Source: Oreocharis arfaki
Taxonomy: Eukaryota > Chordata > Aves > Passeriformes > Paramythiidae
Length of the DNA stretch: 64,000 nucleotides
NCBI GenBank assembly: GCA_013398015.1
Contig: VZRR01010910.1
Span: forward strand, 1-64,000
Direction of reading: 5' to 3'
Shown: in pieces, positions 25,033-39,000 of the stretch
Layout of the letters: each line of letters opens with the position of its first letter
Numbering within the stretch: position 1 is the first letter of the stretch
Notes under the pieces: model-generated
The model's database searches: none
What the model was told of the DNA's origin: nothing
What the model saw: the letters and a program-made list of their open reading frames with translations, nothing else
Translations under genes and position numbers: made by a program

Positions 25033-26825
25033 TACTTAGAAAGGGCAAGCAAAGTCTCCTGCCTCTCACTGATTCCAAGCACAACTGACCCAGAGATATT
25101 TGCCACCGAAACACCTTCTGCACCAAGACAAGCAGAAGTGCCCGTGCTGCCAACCAGACAAATCAGTTAATCAGCTCCATCCATCCGTGTGTTTGAGCCT
25201 CTCCACAGTATCAGTCTGACTGGGGCCATCTGTCCTTTTCCTCCCTCTGCTCGTATAATCCATTGCCACACTGGCTTAGCGCTGAGAACTGCCTTTCAGA
25301 TTCCCCACTTGGCACATCCCCCCTGTACCCACGTTTCTCTGCAGGCAGCTCCTGGCCAGACAGCAGCCATTGGCTCCTTTTCACCAGCCAAGGTGCCATC
25401 TTCTTGGCTGGTGGGCAAGGCTCCTGCAGAGTGAGGACTCAGCACGACACCAGGCAGTCCCAAAGACTCTTGTAGTCCCACCACAGGTGAACAAGACCTG
25501 TCTGTCCCTACCTGTGCAAATGAACACACAGATGAAGGAACAGTGGTGGCCTGTCCCAGGAGTTCCCTCAAAATGCACATGGGCACAATCCCCTGCAGCT
25601 GGCCTGGACAGATCCTGCAGCAAAGACACCGATGGGTGTCTGATGTAGTATCAGGCTGTTCCCAGAAATTCCCACAAACTCGAGAAAGTGCTGAGAAACC
25701 TGCTTCTCTTCCCCCGACCCCTCACAGGTTTTTTATTCTTCCTAGCCATTTCCTCTGCTCTGGTCAGCTCCCTCTTCTCCTCGATCTTCTCTTCTCTGCA
25801 GTGAAGCAAGAACACAGCCACACACCCCCTGCAGTGTTTGAGCAGCCCTGTGTGCCCCCAAGGCTTGACAGAGCTTGCACATGACTCATAGCAGAGAACA
25901 CCAGGGTCTTGCCTCTCCCACCTTTCTGGGATGTGACAGCCCACCACGTCCTGTGATGGCAGACTAGATCCTTTGGCATTCCTCAACTACCTAACTTCTC
26001 CCTAACATCACAGGCCTCATTCCCTCTGGTCCCCAGACATGACCTCCTCTGTTTGCTTCAACTATCGCAGGTGCCTTTCCAACTTTCCTGCCGGGCAGCA
26101 GAAGAGGAGAGGACCTAGAGGGGCTGTTGACCCTTCTGAAGGATTTTTTTTCTCAGTAACACTAGCAGAGAGCACCCCTGCTGCCAGAAAATGCCTCAAA
26201 GAGACACACACGAGGAATGTGAAATTCTGAGTGTGTGCTGCTCCCCAGTGACGGGAGCACCTCCATCCCAGAGGACAAGACCCGGGGAGCACCATGCTGC
26301 TGACGCACTCTCCTGCTGCCCTCCATGCCAGGGACAGCTGGGAAGCAGGGCTGTGCAGGGGCAGGGAGCACAGCCATGAGGAGAGATGACTCATGCTGGT
26401 CTCAGATCTCCGTGGACCCAGCTGCACCCTCAGCCCAGCCCTGTCAAACACCACTGTGAACAGCTGTTATTTTCTGTGCTGGCCATCTTTCCCTGGCTCT
26501 CTGGAACCTGTGGGACTGTCAGGTGGCTCTCCAGTATCTACCAGCTTTGGCATGTGTCCCAGTGGGACCAGGAATCTACTGCAACACAGAGGGAGATGAT
26601 ACCCAGGTGTCACCAGCATCCTGCCTGCTTCTTGCGGTTGGGTCATGGTAGAAAGACCTCTTAGAAGACAGCTCGGTTTCACAGAAACCTTTTAATAGGA
26701 AAAAGTCCCCAAAGTCCTGTGAAAGATTTCACTGGATGGTTGCTTCACAATTAAAAGCCTGCCCGATTTCTTCATCTGCTGTTCTCGGCTGCTCTGTCTT
26801 CCCTGCTTTCATGTGCCAGAGGAAG

Positions 26826-26970
26826 ACCACAGAACCACAGAATGGTTTGGGTTGGAAGGGACCTTAAATATCATCCAGATTCAGCATCCCTGCCACGGAC
26901 AGGGACACCATCCACTAGACTAGGATGCTCAGGGCCCTGTCCAACCCGGCCTTGTCTCTGCCCTGGAGTT
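26826..26970 (-). mobile_element. CR1 LINE 3' fragment, minus orientation
   Basis: Begins with ACCACAGAATGGTTTGGGTT then GGAAGGGACCTTAAATATCA, the reverse complement of the CR1 3' end, and continues to 'cagggccctgtccaacccgg'. It is truncated like most CR1 copies. Confidence 0.85.
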
Positions 26971-27039
26971 TCCTTCCTGACATAGGGCCACAGAAAACTG
27001 TCCTTTAAACTTTTTCATGAACAAATACACTGATTGTGC

Positions 27040-29608
27040 TTTATTGGCTTCCCATGAGGAGGCAGGTTTGCTAACCCTGTTAATAGCCCTGTAGTCCTCT
27101 TTCCAAGCTCTTTCAATGTCATTTTTGGCATGTGCATCTAGGACCTGGATGGAGCATCTGGTAAAGGTTTCACAACCAAGTCTTACCATCTGAGCACTCT
27201 AAAATTAATAGCCCTCCAATAAACTAATAGGAGTCCCATTATGATTTATATTTCTGGAAAGAATCTGTCTTTGGGTTTATTCTGTTTTCTAGTTTCTAAA
27301 CCTGCAGTGCATACTTAGGTTCTAGTCTGACCCACACTTCAAACTCACAGAAAGTTACAGTGCCACCAGAAGTGGTCACACTCTCTATCCTCTCCTTCTC
27401 CTGCAAATGGTGAAGCAGAGTGATGAAATGAACCAGATGAAAACCAAACTGGCGAATCAGAGCGGTTTGTGTTGTGCTGGATCAGCATTTCCAGCCACTT
27501 TGTCCATCAGCTGCTGCAATGTGAATGTGGTGGAACTGTGCAATGAAGCAGCTGGAACCTGGAGGGATGTAGCTTTTGATGGCAACATCAGCTCAGTCCA
27601 TCAGACCACAGCTGAGTTCCCTCTGAGTTCCCAGTGCTGCTCTGCAAAGATGAGGGCATGTTTTCAGGCTAAGCTGTGCTGCTTACTTGACCAGGGTGAA
27701 CCACATCAATGGAAAACACTTTGAGCTAGGTGAAATAAATTCTTAGTGTTGGCAACACCGAGACTGTCATATAAAGAGGTAATTCCTGTCTCCTGTTTCT
27801 ACACATTTCCCTGTTCAGGTGTGCAGGGAGTAGTACCCTTTTCTCCCAGCCACCCCGTCACAGCTCTCATACTCCTTTCCAGGACTCTTGTACATATGAA
27901 CAACTTCAGGATTCCTTGAACTCGATGGCCATCAGTGTGACTGTTTGCATTCACGTTCAAACGAATCAAGGTTACTACTGTTCAGATTCCGCTGTCAAGC
28001 TTTGTTGTCTGCAAATAGTAAATATTTGCAGGTAGTTGCAACTGCAGGAATGGGTGTACAGAGCAGCTGTATTTTTGTTCTGCCTCATGCAAAGCCTCTT
28101 TTAGGCATGACAATGGTGTGAAGCGCAAAGTATTTGGGTCTGGAGTGCTTTTTCCTGTGAGGTGTGGGGAAAATTTTGTCTACTTCAAGATCTCATCAAG
28201 ATCAGACAGGTATCAGAGCTCCTTGCTTTCACTTTTAAGCCTTCCTAATTAGTCTGGGGGCTAAACAGTTGGTTGATTTAGCTCTAGCTGAGTGCTAAGC
28301 TTCTGCTCAGATAACGTTACTTGAAGAGCACAGCCCTTGCTTTTACGTTCACATTGTCCGTCCTCAACGTGTGGCAGAGGTGAGCACCAAGGAAAAGACA
28401 TAAACCCCACCTCTGCCACTCAGCCCACTGTCCCCTCAGAGAGAAATGCACAGGGTACCCATGGCATGCCAGCAAACCTCTCACTGCAAAGCCGCAGGTT
28501 TTGGGTATACTACAGGATAATGATTTCCCACCCTGCCGTGTAGGGGAGCTTTCAACCACAGTGCCAAAATTCACAAACACCAAGAGCGTGACAATAAAAC
28601 ACAAGGAATTCAGGTGCAAGGGGCACCCAGGCTAAAGGCATCCAGTGACTATTCACATCTTAGCGATGGAGCTGTGTTTGGTGGACTACAGGTCTGTGGC
28701 ACCAACCACGCTCAGGCTGAGAGGAACCACCCTGGCTGGGAGATGTGTCCACAGATCACAGTTTGGTATTTGTGACAGAAGTGGCTGCAGTGTGCTCCCT
28801 TCTACATTAATTAGCAAGAGCTCTTGATTTCCCAGCCAGCTGCCAACACATCCCTACTTCCATCTAAGTACCCACCACACAGGCACCTGCTGGAACAGCA
28901 GCAGTGTCTGAGCAGCAATGCTAGACAGCCTCCTCTGTGGGACATACCAGAGCAGGTAGGAGCATCCAGCAAGACCTGCCTGACTCCTAATTCCCGCCTG
29001 TAGAGGCATCTCTGAAAAGGAGAGAAGAGCCCTCTCCTCCTTGCCCCTTCTCTCATTTCAGCACACAAGGATGCATCCATCCCTCTTGAATAAGCTAGTG
29101 GCAATCCCTTGCTAACACAGGTGGTGGGAAGTGAGCCAACACTCAGGGAGATGGTGGCAACCAAGGCTGGTGTTTTCCCAGCAAGGAGAAAGGAGGCAGC
29201 TGCCTGAAGGGCAGGAGCCTTCCTCTTTAGCAAGCCTTGCTCTCATCACCTCTGCTCCTCTTTCCACAGCTGGAGTCGGTGTTGAGGACTGGTATTGCTA
29301 ACAGAGAGGGGAATCCCTGGGGAGGGAGGCAGGTCAGGCACTGGGCAGGCTGCCTGGGTCACGGTTTGGTGCTGTGCGTTAGCAAGCGTGAGCTGCGGGC
29401 TGGGTGTCTCCCTTGAAAAGGCTCCGTGGCTCAGAGGCTGCCAGGCCCGTGGGAGCTGATTGCGGTGTGGGGTGAGAGTGAGTGAAGCATTCAAGTACAG
29501 CTACTGCTATACACTCGTGGGTCCAGCATGGAAGGCTGTGCTGCAGCATCTCAAGTGTATACTATATGCAGAAGTTACCCAGTCTGTTGGGCTCGCAGAA
29601 GAAGGTCA
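27040..29608 (-). other. TTBK1: Probable TTBK1 3' UTR (end uncertain)
   Basis: This follows the TTBK1 stop codon on the minus strand and has no other gene. AATAAA hexamers on the minus strand occur at 27276-27281 and 27040-27045 (TTTATT on plus) and would give a UTR of about 2.3-2.6 kb. I believe the mammalian UTR is of similar size, but I cannot confirm the end from sequence alone. Confidence 0.35.
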
Positions 29609-30035
29609 TTATCTGGCAGCTGCCTTACTTTCCAGGGACACCTGCTTTCCTTTGGTTGCTGGACTTTGAGTCTGGGTTTTTCCTCTTTGTCGTTTTTTGG
29701 CCACACCAGGAGACGGCAGGGAATCTCCTGTAGGCCCTGGGGCCTGAGCTGAGGGCTGAGGTCGGGGGGAAGGAGGAACTCGCTGAGGAGCAGTCCCTGG
29801 TTTATGCTGTCGGCAGGGAGAAGGACTTTCCCTCCGAGGCAGCAGCTGGCTTCTGGGGGAAGTACTGGGGTTCCTGGAAGGAAGGACAGGGCTCCGAGGG
29901 GATGCACCGCTGGACCTCTGTGAGCTGCTCCGTGGAGGAAGAGAAGTGGAACTCGGAGACGAAGGAAGCCGACTTTGTACCTGTGTTGTTCGGCCCTCGT
30001 ATGGGACACTTCCAGCTGGTCTCTGTGTCTGAAGC
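29609..30035 (-). CDS. TTBK1: TTBK1 terminal exon (Ser/Pro/Arg-rich C-terminus)
   Basis: The 427-base exon starts after CTTCTTCCCCTGCAG. With the split Arg codon it reads RLQTQRPAGSVPYEGR, then a basic Ser/Pro-rich tail (SPRSQLLPRRESPSP, then SPGVAKKRQRGKTQTQSPAT) to KAAAR and TAA at 29609-29611. The repeated SPR / PRRESPSP phrases parallel the TTBK1 and TTBK2 C-termini. Confidence 0.9.
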
Positions 30036-33000
30036 CTGCAGGGGAAGAAGAGAGGGAGGATGAAGGGGAGTTTTGCAAGGGACTGTTGAGCTCCTGGCAG
30101 GATTGGCATGAATGTTGCCAGGCAATTACAAGGAGTCTCCAGCACCAGGATGGCAGAACCTATGCTGTGAACCAGATGGGGCACTAGTTTGAACACCACC
30201 CTGCAACTCAATGCAGTTAACTGGTAAGTGTTTGCCCTGATCCTCCAACACCCTCCGAGTCAACATGCAGGCATGGTATGTGGGATTCTTCTTTACATGC
30301 AGAACGGATGCAGCAACCTCTTCCAAGGCAGGAGATACAATTTGGGAATGTGGGCATGAGTTGGATTGCACCAGTTGGCCTCTGATGGTAACTGTGATGG
30401 AAGATAAACCAACTGAGGCAATCCCAGCTGGCAGCCTTGCCACCCTTGCAGCTCTAATCACAATAGTCAGGCCAGGTTTCCCTGCAGTGTCATGGCTGTG
30501 CTGCAAAACTGAGAGCTCAACACTGGGGACATCTGCTATTATCAGACCAAGTGAAAGGGCTTGTAAAAAGGAAAGGTCTCAAAGCCAGGGCAAGTGAAGA
30601 GAGGTGAATATTTCACACACCTGCGAGCTGAAATGACTATAGGAAACAAGGATGGACTATGCATTCAAGCCAAGTAAAGGATGAAGACATGGGAGGTGAG
30701 AAAAGCCCTGGCTGTGTCTCCTCAACAAGCCCAGCTCTTCGCATTTCTCACCATTTTGGCCTTACCTGCAGGCAGCAGCTGCATCCTGCAGGGAGCCGCA
30801 CAGCCCCGCCATCGCAGCCGCCACGGAGCTCTCCGACCTTGCCACCTCCAGTGGCGTTTTCACCGGCACAATGGGACGAGGAATTCTGCTCCTTGTGCTT
30901 ATGGCTCTCTCTTCTCTTCCCAGCAGGGCAGCCTTTTTCTCTCCCTTCCGTGGGATGGAGTCGTCAGAGTCGTGGGTGTCCTCCTCAGAACCGGTGGCTG
31001 ACAGGGTTTCGGAGGCTCGCCGCCGCTCGTCGCTGGAGGAGGCTGAGGAGGAGGCACCTGAGGCCAGCCGGAGGAGGCGGCTCTGTCTCTTCTCCATCAC
31101 CAGGCGAGCCAGGTCGGGTTGCTTTGCCCTCTTATAAAGCCTTTCTTTGGCTGAGAGTGAAGTTGAAAGGTCTGAGCCAGTGTCCTCTTCGGAGAACAAA
31201 ATGGGTATCCGACTTCTATACCTGGAGCCCAGCGGCCTCCTGGGGCCCTGCTGTGGTGTCTCAAGGAGGGTCTCTGCTCGCTTCAGGTGTTCTGTCGCAG
31301 ATGTCGCCTTCTCAAGGCCAGGCTCCCTTGTAGCCACCTTGTCAGGCTCTTCCAAATCCAGCGAGAGTGCTGCTTTGCTGGAGAGCTCCGGCTTGTCCTC
31401 GGGAAGCTTTGGCACGCCGTTGGGAAGGGCGGGCTGCTCCCCCACAGTCTCTGAGGTGGTCTCGATGTGATTGGCTGAAAGCGCGCAGCTCTCCGTCTCT
31501 GCCCCTTCCAGCCCGGAATGGATGCTTCCGTTCTCCACCAGCACCAGGTTGTCCTCGAGCTCCTCCTCGATGATGACCTCCTCGAACTGCCCCAGGGGAC
31601 AGTACTCCTCGTGCCGCATCAGCTGCCCGCTGGAAGACATCACGTTTAGGTGGGTCTTCTCAGCAATGTGAACAAATGTGCGCTCAACTTTGGTAAACGG
31701 GGAGGAAGCTGTAGCCACTGCCACGGGAGGCTTTGGTTCAGATTTAAGGACTGACGACAGGGTCCCTGGCTCAGACACATCCAGCTGGCTCCCCATGGGC
31801 TGTGGCCGCTCGCTCTGAGGTGTCAGTGCAGCAAGAGTGCCCAGATCAACTTCTGGAGGCAAGTCTGCGGCCACTGGAGACTTTTTCAGATCACCTGGTG
31901 AAAACAGCACTAATGTTTTTGAGCCTTCCTCCAGCTCCAGGTCCCCGTCAGCAGTGGATGCTCGACCCTTGGACCCCTTCTGGTCATCAGCCAGGAGCGT
32001 GGACGGTGCGCACTCCTGGCTGCGCTCTGTGCTCTTCTGACTCAGGTCGCTGCTGGAATCACTGTGCATATCAATCTCATTGCCCTCCTCCTCCTCCTCC
32101 CCCTCATCCTGCTCATCTTCCTCCTCCTCGTAGTCTTCCTCATCTTCTTCCTCCTCCTCCTCTTTTCCATTCACTTCCAGATAAGGTTCCAGAGGTTTGC
32201 AAGGAGCAGTCAAGACAATATTTGAGAAATCAACTTTTTTTATCCGCTGGGATAACTTAGGCTTTTCCCAGTAGTTGCACATATCTTTTCTGAAGTCTTG
32301 GTAAGGCAAACTTAAAGGGACCGCCTTGGGCAGGCCATTCATTTCAAACGACTTCAGCATGTACGCCTGCAAGAAGACAAATGTGACAAAAGAAGAGGGT
32401 GAGTTAGCATTCAGACACAGCACTGACACAGAAGACATCAGGACCAACAGCGGCTGGAAGAATCCACGGAAAGCGTCTAGTCCATCACACTTCCAAAATG
32501 GCTGAGCAGTCCTCACTCCATCATCTGATTCATAGAAACCTTAGAAAGGAGAGATTCACAAATACTTATAAATGAAGGGGAAAAAAATGTGCTGGAGAAG
32601 TTCCTTTGTTAGCAGCCTTTAACCTGGACCTAAAAGAACCATTTTCAAGCAATTCCTCAGGATTTTTTCACATTTCTCAATCTTCTTCAGCGTTTATACA
32701 TTTATTTCAGTATTTAAATATTTACACAGTCACTCCTTCCTTACTGGAACCACTTAGCAAGTCTCTTTTATGCCCAGGCCACAGTGAACTCAAGAGGCAC
32801 CTCTGGGCTGGATAAATTCCCTGATCACTTTCCATTACCATCCACCATTGTCCCTGGAGTAGTAACACTTGTAGTGCTTCTGTGTTCCCCTGGTGCACCA
32901 TCCATCCCCCCTTCTGCTCCCACATCCCTTCAGAAACTCCTCATTCTGTCTCCTACAGGCTTCTGCTTCCACTAAATCATCAGCAAGTCATGAAAGACAG

Positions 33001-36000
33001 GACATAAAGTGTCATTATCAGATCCTGGGGTGTCCAACCAGGAGAAGTGAAGGGCAGACAGGGCAGGTGGTGGGGGCACTGTTTCTCCAGCAGCAGCCTG
33101 TGGCAGTAGCAGGCTATGGAATGATTGCAAATGATCCTACAGAAAACCAGCAGCTTACACACACATGCACACACTTGACCAAACAAGGCCAAAATAAATA
33201 GGAAATGCCTGTCAAGCATGGCCTAATTAACAATCAGTTGCAAATGAAAATCACATCAGCACCACTCTGCAGAATGGATTTAAAACCAAATCATTTATAG
33301 CACACTTCTATTAGGGCTTGCAAACTGTAACCTCTCCATTAACTCAACGGGTCAATAATGTGTCACATGTCACCCTTGAAAAGCCCTAATCATGAACAGC
33401 AGGGCTCCAAACATCTGCATTTTCCAGCAGCATTCGACAGCGCCAGAGGGTATTTAGGCCACACAACTAAACACACACGCACTTAACCACGTGAGCTCCA
33501 GAGCTGCCAACAGCTACCACATTCACCTGGCCATGGGAATGCATCTTTTTGTCTCTGCTGGGGAGAAAAAGCCCTCAGTGGCTTTTCAGTCCAATGGCAA
33601 AATTAAAAACTGTGGTAAAAATCTGCATGTGCTGAGCCTGAAAAACATAATATTTTTATGCTCCTGTACAACAGAGACATTTCAAATAGGTTGGTGGGCA
33701 GCAGCAAGCTGTTCTGTGTGGTGGTAAGTCGTTATCCAGTTAATATTTCTTTTTATATCTTATAAATTAAAACACAGGCTGGTTTTGGTAATACTTCTGG
33801 AATCCGAAGCTGCTTCCCTTCTTTCATTAAAGCTGAAGCCTGGCCCTGAAGAGAGCCCTGTATTAGCCTGGTTTGGGTTTTCACTGACCCACTCTACCTT
33901 TTGTATCAGGACGGCAGGCATGGAACTTGGATTGGTATGAGGCACTTACCACCCTTTGAAAAGGAAATTACCCACTTGGCTTCTTCCCTCAGGCATTTCT
34001 TGGAAATCAGTCCATTCAACAGCCTAGGGCTGGATTAGGCATGTTGGCTGGGTTTGGTGTTCCCAAGAAATACATCGACAGTAGTATCCCTGGAATCCTA
34101 AACAAACAGATGCACTTCCCCAGTGGGACTGGGACCTGACCAAGATCTTGACTTGTGCTGGGCCTCCCACTGGAAAGAGTTCCACAACTCCAACAACAGT
34201 TCCTCTGCTGCTCTACCTCACCTCATTTTCTAGATGCTGTGTTTGATGATGCAGATGGACAATTGCTGTTTTTCTTTGCACAGTGAAATATGCACCTGTG
34301 TAGACCTTCAACTCTCCTCCCAGCCCCTGGCTTGTGTTATCTCTTCTGCTTTGTGGTCAAGGCAAGCTGAATCCAAATCTGCAGAGTACATCCTATACAG
34401 GCCAGAGATACAGTTTATGTGCCCTGTAGTCTGCCCCACCAGCAGCCCTGTCTCCAGCAAACCCTCTTTCCTCAATAGCTTTTCCCTTGCAAGACATCAA
34501 AAGTTTTTCTGAGATTAGGTTGCACTAAGCAATAATGTATGACATGGAGCTGGACCACAGGATGTTGCTGTAAGAAAAATAGTAGATCTTTCTCTATTTA
34601 TTTCTTGGTGCTCTGGTGCCCCTTTGGTACCAGTGAGTCACGCTGTAGATAACTTTCTAACCCCCATGTACTTCCACTCCTACAAATTCCTTGCAGTATT
34701 TAGTAAATGGACTGTCTTTCTGTCTGTCGTTTCAATTTCTCCATGTATTTTCTACTTCCCTGTATGGACACTGCACCCTAAGCACAACAGTGACTGCTTT
34801 GCCTCCACCTACCTTTGGGAGGCTTGGACTGCTTAACCTGCTGCATGCAGTACCCCAAAACTGCCAGGACACATTCCTTAAAGCAGCCTGAGACAGTCGC
34901 TGCTTTGCCACTGTAAATGCACCACGGAGAAAATCCAAAGAACATAAATAGCCAAGTACAAGAAATTCTGCTGAAAAAGGTGTTCCCAGTTTGAACCCCT
35001 CACTAGAGAAACTTGGGTCCTGCCTTGACAGTCATTATGTGTCTTTTGTACTACATCACACTCAGCTGCTCTAGGACTATTCCCCAAAGGCCAGAGAAGA
35101 ACTTTTCTACTCTGCTGCACTAATAAGGAGGAACTGAGGGAAGGTGTCAGAAGATCAGAAGTGGAGAGGCTTGGCCTGTATCTTAAAACTGTAGAATAAA
35201 AAAGGTATAAGGAATCTCTGGAGGTCTCTGCTTCAACTACCCCTCAAAGCAGGACCAACCTAGAGCTGGCTGTGCTGGGCCATGTCCAGCTGAGTTTTAA
35301 GTATCTCCAAGGATGGAAATCCCACAACCTCTTCAGGACCCTCTCCTAGAGTTTGAGGCCTGGTGAAAAAAGTGGGGGGTTTAGGATCTAATCCTTGTAT
35401 CTAACTTTCCTTTCCTGCAACTTTTGTCCATAACATCTCATCTTTTCACTGTGCACCTCTGAGAAGAGAATGGCACCTCCCTCCATCAGGCAGTTCAAGG
35501 AAGAAATAAGATGCCACACCAATACTCTTTTTAAGGCAGAACAAACCCAGCTGACTAAACCTCTCATGTCAGGGATTTCTAGTTCCTGGTCATCTTGGTC
35601 ATCAGGTTCACTCTGCTGTGAGCAGGGTCTATGCCGTGAGCTAAGGCAGCCACATTTTCCTGCCTGTTTGGCCTCAGATCTCCACTCCTGACTCTCTCTT
35701 GACTTGTTGGTCACTTGTCCAGGAATGCCTATGGCATTACATGTGTCTGAGCATGTGCTCCCCACAAAGTCCGCACGTTTCACCTCTTTAACACTCTGCC
35801 TTTTAATAAAACCTGTCTTAGATTGTTAACTAAGGTCATATGGCTTGTGAGTACTGTCCAAACAAACGTTTTAGGACTTTACCTACTTTATGGCCAAACC
35901 TGGAAACTCCCAGATGGAACTCTGCGGAGTTTTGCAACAGAAGGCAAGGCAAGGCAACTGGGTTACTAGAGATAGAAATGAAATCAGAAAGAATATGGGA

Positions 36001-39000
36001 CAGTTCAGGGTCTGCAACACTTATCAACCTATTAGAAACATCAATACCACTGCCCTCTTCCAAGTCCATTAATGTAAAGGAATGCCCCCTACCAACAGTA
36101 GCACTCATGAGGACTGGGATTTGGAAAAAAGACACATCGCTTGCCTTATAATTCACCAGTGTGGCCAGTAAACAAACCAACAGTGGTATTTCATCATAGA
36201 TTGTCAATGTTTTTTTGCTAATACTGCAACTGGGAACTGCAGTTCCCAACATTGTCAAGATGGTGGCACTGCCACAGGGGCTGCTCATACTTGGATGGCT
36301 GCCCTAGATGTGAAGGACAAGCTTTTCATAATTCCCATCTTTGACCATGTTTTCTTTTCATTATTGCTTGACCTCTCTATGGACTACTGAGGAAAGGAAA
36401 ATCATGGGAAAGACGTAACTGCACATGAATGTATTGGAATTGTTAATAAGTGAACTGAGATTGTTCCAACAACTCTGTCCCACACACCCAACTGACCTCT
36501 TTCACATAGAATGGGGATTCAGTGGGCATGGGTCTCATTGTAATCTATGGCAAAAGGGGCCAGAACAGGTGGAGACACCACTGGAGTTTAGCTCCCACTC
36601 TTTCAGTGACACCAAAATGAGGTGCTCCAATCTTTAAAAGGGTTGTTCTCCCTGTGAAACAGGCAGAACAGATAAAGAGAGGATAGAGTGTGATCACGAT
36701 GACCTTCCCACCTCCCAGATGTAGTTCATAAGGGTACAGTGTCACCTGCAGGCACTGCTTAGAAACTTACAGTGGTCTGTCTGTCAGGGAGGTATCAGTG
36801 GAATTATGAAAGAATGGTTCAGCACACTCCTCCTCCCACAGGAAATGCAGAGTCGCAATGGCTTGTGTTTCACAGCCACGATGGTTCAAGACTGGTCCAA
36901 AGAAGAAGAAATCTCATGGATATTTCACATTCCATAATATCCCCAAGGTAATGGTTCTGTTGAATGCTCCAAGGGGTTATGTTACTAGATGGAAGTTCAG
37001 GTCTTGCTTCAAATCTTATGCTGCAGTTAATCCAAACTTTTGGATGGACACACAATATTTGTCAAAGCACTGCATGTTCATCTCCTTCAGTCTTCCAACT
37101 CACTAGTAACTTGTGAAATATTAACCATGGATTTGGTCAAAACTTGGGAGATCATGTGAAAAACCCCCACAAATCTGACTTGGGGAACTGAGGAAGGAAA
37201 ATGTATTCTGAAGTGGCCAACTTCAATACAACCATATGGAACTGCAACATCACTAAGCCACTATTAATATTTGTGGCTAATAGGGAAGTGATTGATATGA
37301 TTTATCATCATCCCCAGGACACATGTACTATATACCATGAGGAATGCATATTCCAAGGGTGAGGGGAGTGCCACAAGGTGGTGTCTGGTCTTTTTTGACT
37401 AAAAATGACACCAGGTCTGACATGATTTGTTCAGAGCTAAGCATACTCTTCCGAGGCACACCAAGTGGGTGAATATGGTCTGCTGAGGGACGGTGATGCC
37501 AACATGCACTGGGATTACTGACACTTTGTCCCCTTCGGAGGAAAGAGACTCTTACAACAGTGGTGCGTGTGAACAAATCAAAAGGGAGCCACAAGACCAA
37601 TGGCAACACGTGTGTCCTGGGTAACCCAAAAAATGTGTCTTGTATTCCATATCTTTCCTCTGCCAACCTGCCCAAGATTATCACTGTCCCTTTAAAAGAC
37701 AGGGGCAGGCACACTGTGCTCTCTTTCTTGTTTCTCTCCAGGCTGCCAAGAGAGTTGCCTGGGGCAGGTTCTCGAAGCCAGCACAAGGCAGAAGCCCTCT
37801 TTTGTTTTCTCTCTGGGCTTTAGAGAATCTCCTAACACCATTTTGGCTGCTCTTGCCGGAAGCAATCGCTGTTTCTGGAGCTGGGGAGGACATCTTCCTT
37901 GGACTCTTTCACTGCTGCTGCCCAGGACGTCCCGGAAAGTCAGACCCCCTTCTCTCTCCATGAGTTCCAGCTGCTGCCCCTATTCCAGCTGCCACTGCTG
38001 ATGGAACTGCCACTGCCAGGAGAGCCCCTGTCAGGTGGTGTGGAGCAGACAACCCGGCAGCACTGACTCTTGGTTTTCTTGGTTTTGAAATAGTCCTTCC
38101 AGTTTTTTTGGGTTTTGTCCTTGTCCCCCATTAGTAGTTTTTTAGGGGAAGAGGGTGTTCTGTAATCGCGAAGGCTCAGTTGTGTTGTGTTTTTTCTTTT
38201 CTTTGTCCTCTCTCTCGGCCATGTGGTTGGGAGAAGGAGGCTTCTCCACCAGCTTGTCTTTACCAACAAGATGTTTGTGACAACTGGACCTGTGGTGGGG
38301 TGGGCCCTGGAATCTATTTTCACACCCCAGCTGATGGCATTCTGAGATCGATTGATGTTACATAACCTTACTGGACAAATCAAAGCATTGACTAATGCAA
38401 CTGGAGTGGAACTGGAGGAACTGAACGTACAATCGCAGGCAACATCAAAAATGGCTTTGCAGAACAGACTAAAATTAGACTTTTATTATGGAAAATGGAG
38501 CGTGTGGATGTGTGAGTCTGTCTAATGATACCTGCTCTATTCGCATATCAAATGTAACTAAAGATCTTTATGAATAACTAGATCACATGAAGTATACAGC
38601 AAGAGCAAGTAGAGATCTTGGAAGAAGAATGGAAAACGGACATTAAAAAACCTGCTGCATGGGTTAGGATTTTCACTTACTGGCTGGCTACAGAGCTTAT
38701 CACAGTCTTTGTTATTAGTTTTTGTTGTAATTACTACATTTTGTGAATTATTGTCAATGATAACCCAGGTAATGATCTGTCAGGTATGCCTAAGATCTGT
38801 ATAGATGGAAATGAAAGATGTGGAAGAGGAGGAAAAGGAATCACCCTAGAGAGATGTGGATGCTGAAAAGCTGCTGGCAGAGAAAAATCCGCCATTTTGC
38901 AAGTATTCTATTAAGTCCTTAGTTTCAACACACCAAGCAAGATGGTTTTCTAAACACCTTGCAGGTGTGTCCTATTAGGAGTCAAACAGGTGGGGTGGGG

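Larger units (their letters stand above)
16514..27039. other. Intergenic region between TTBK1 and SLC22A7
   Basis: About 10 kb without a supportable gene. Several open frames over 200 bases (for example a 270-codon minus-strand frame at 16728-17540) have low-complexity, Pro/Ala/Cys-rich translations without recognisable domains and are treated as chance. It contains small CR1 pieces, an AT microsatellite and a minor tandem repeat, listed separately. Confidence 0.55.

Noticed and set aside
35836..36288. 150-codon minus-strand open frame
   Set aside because: Antisense to the decayed retroviral pol region; no independent homology.
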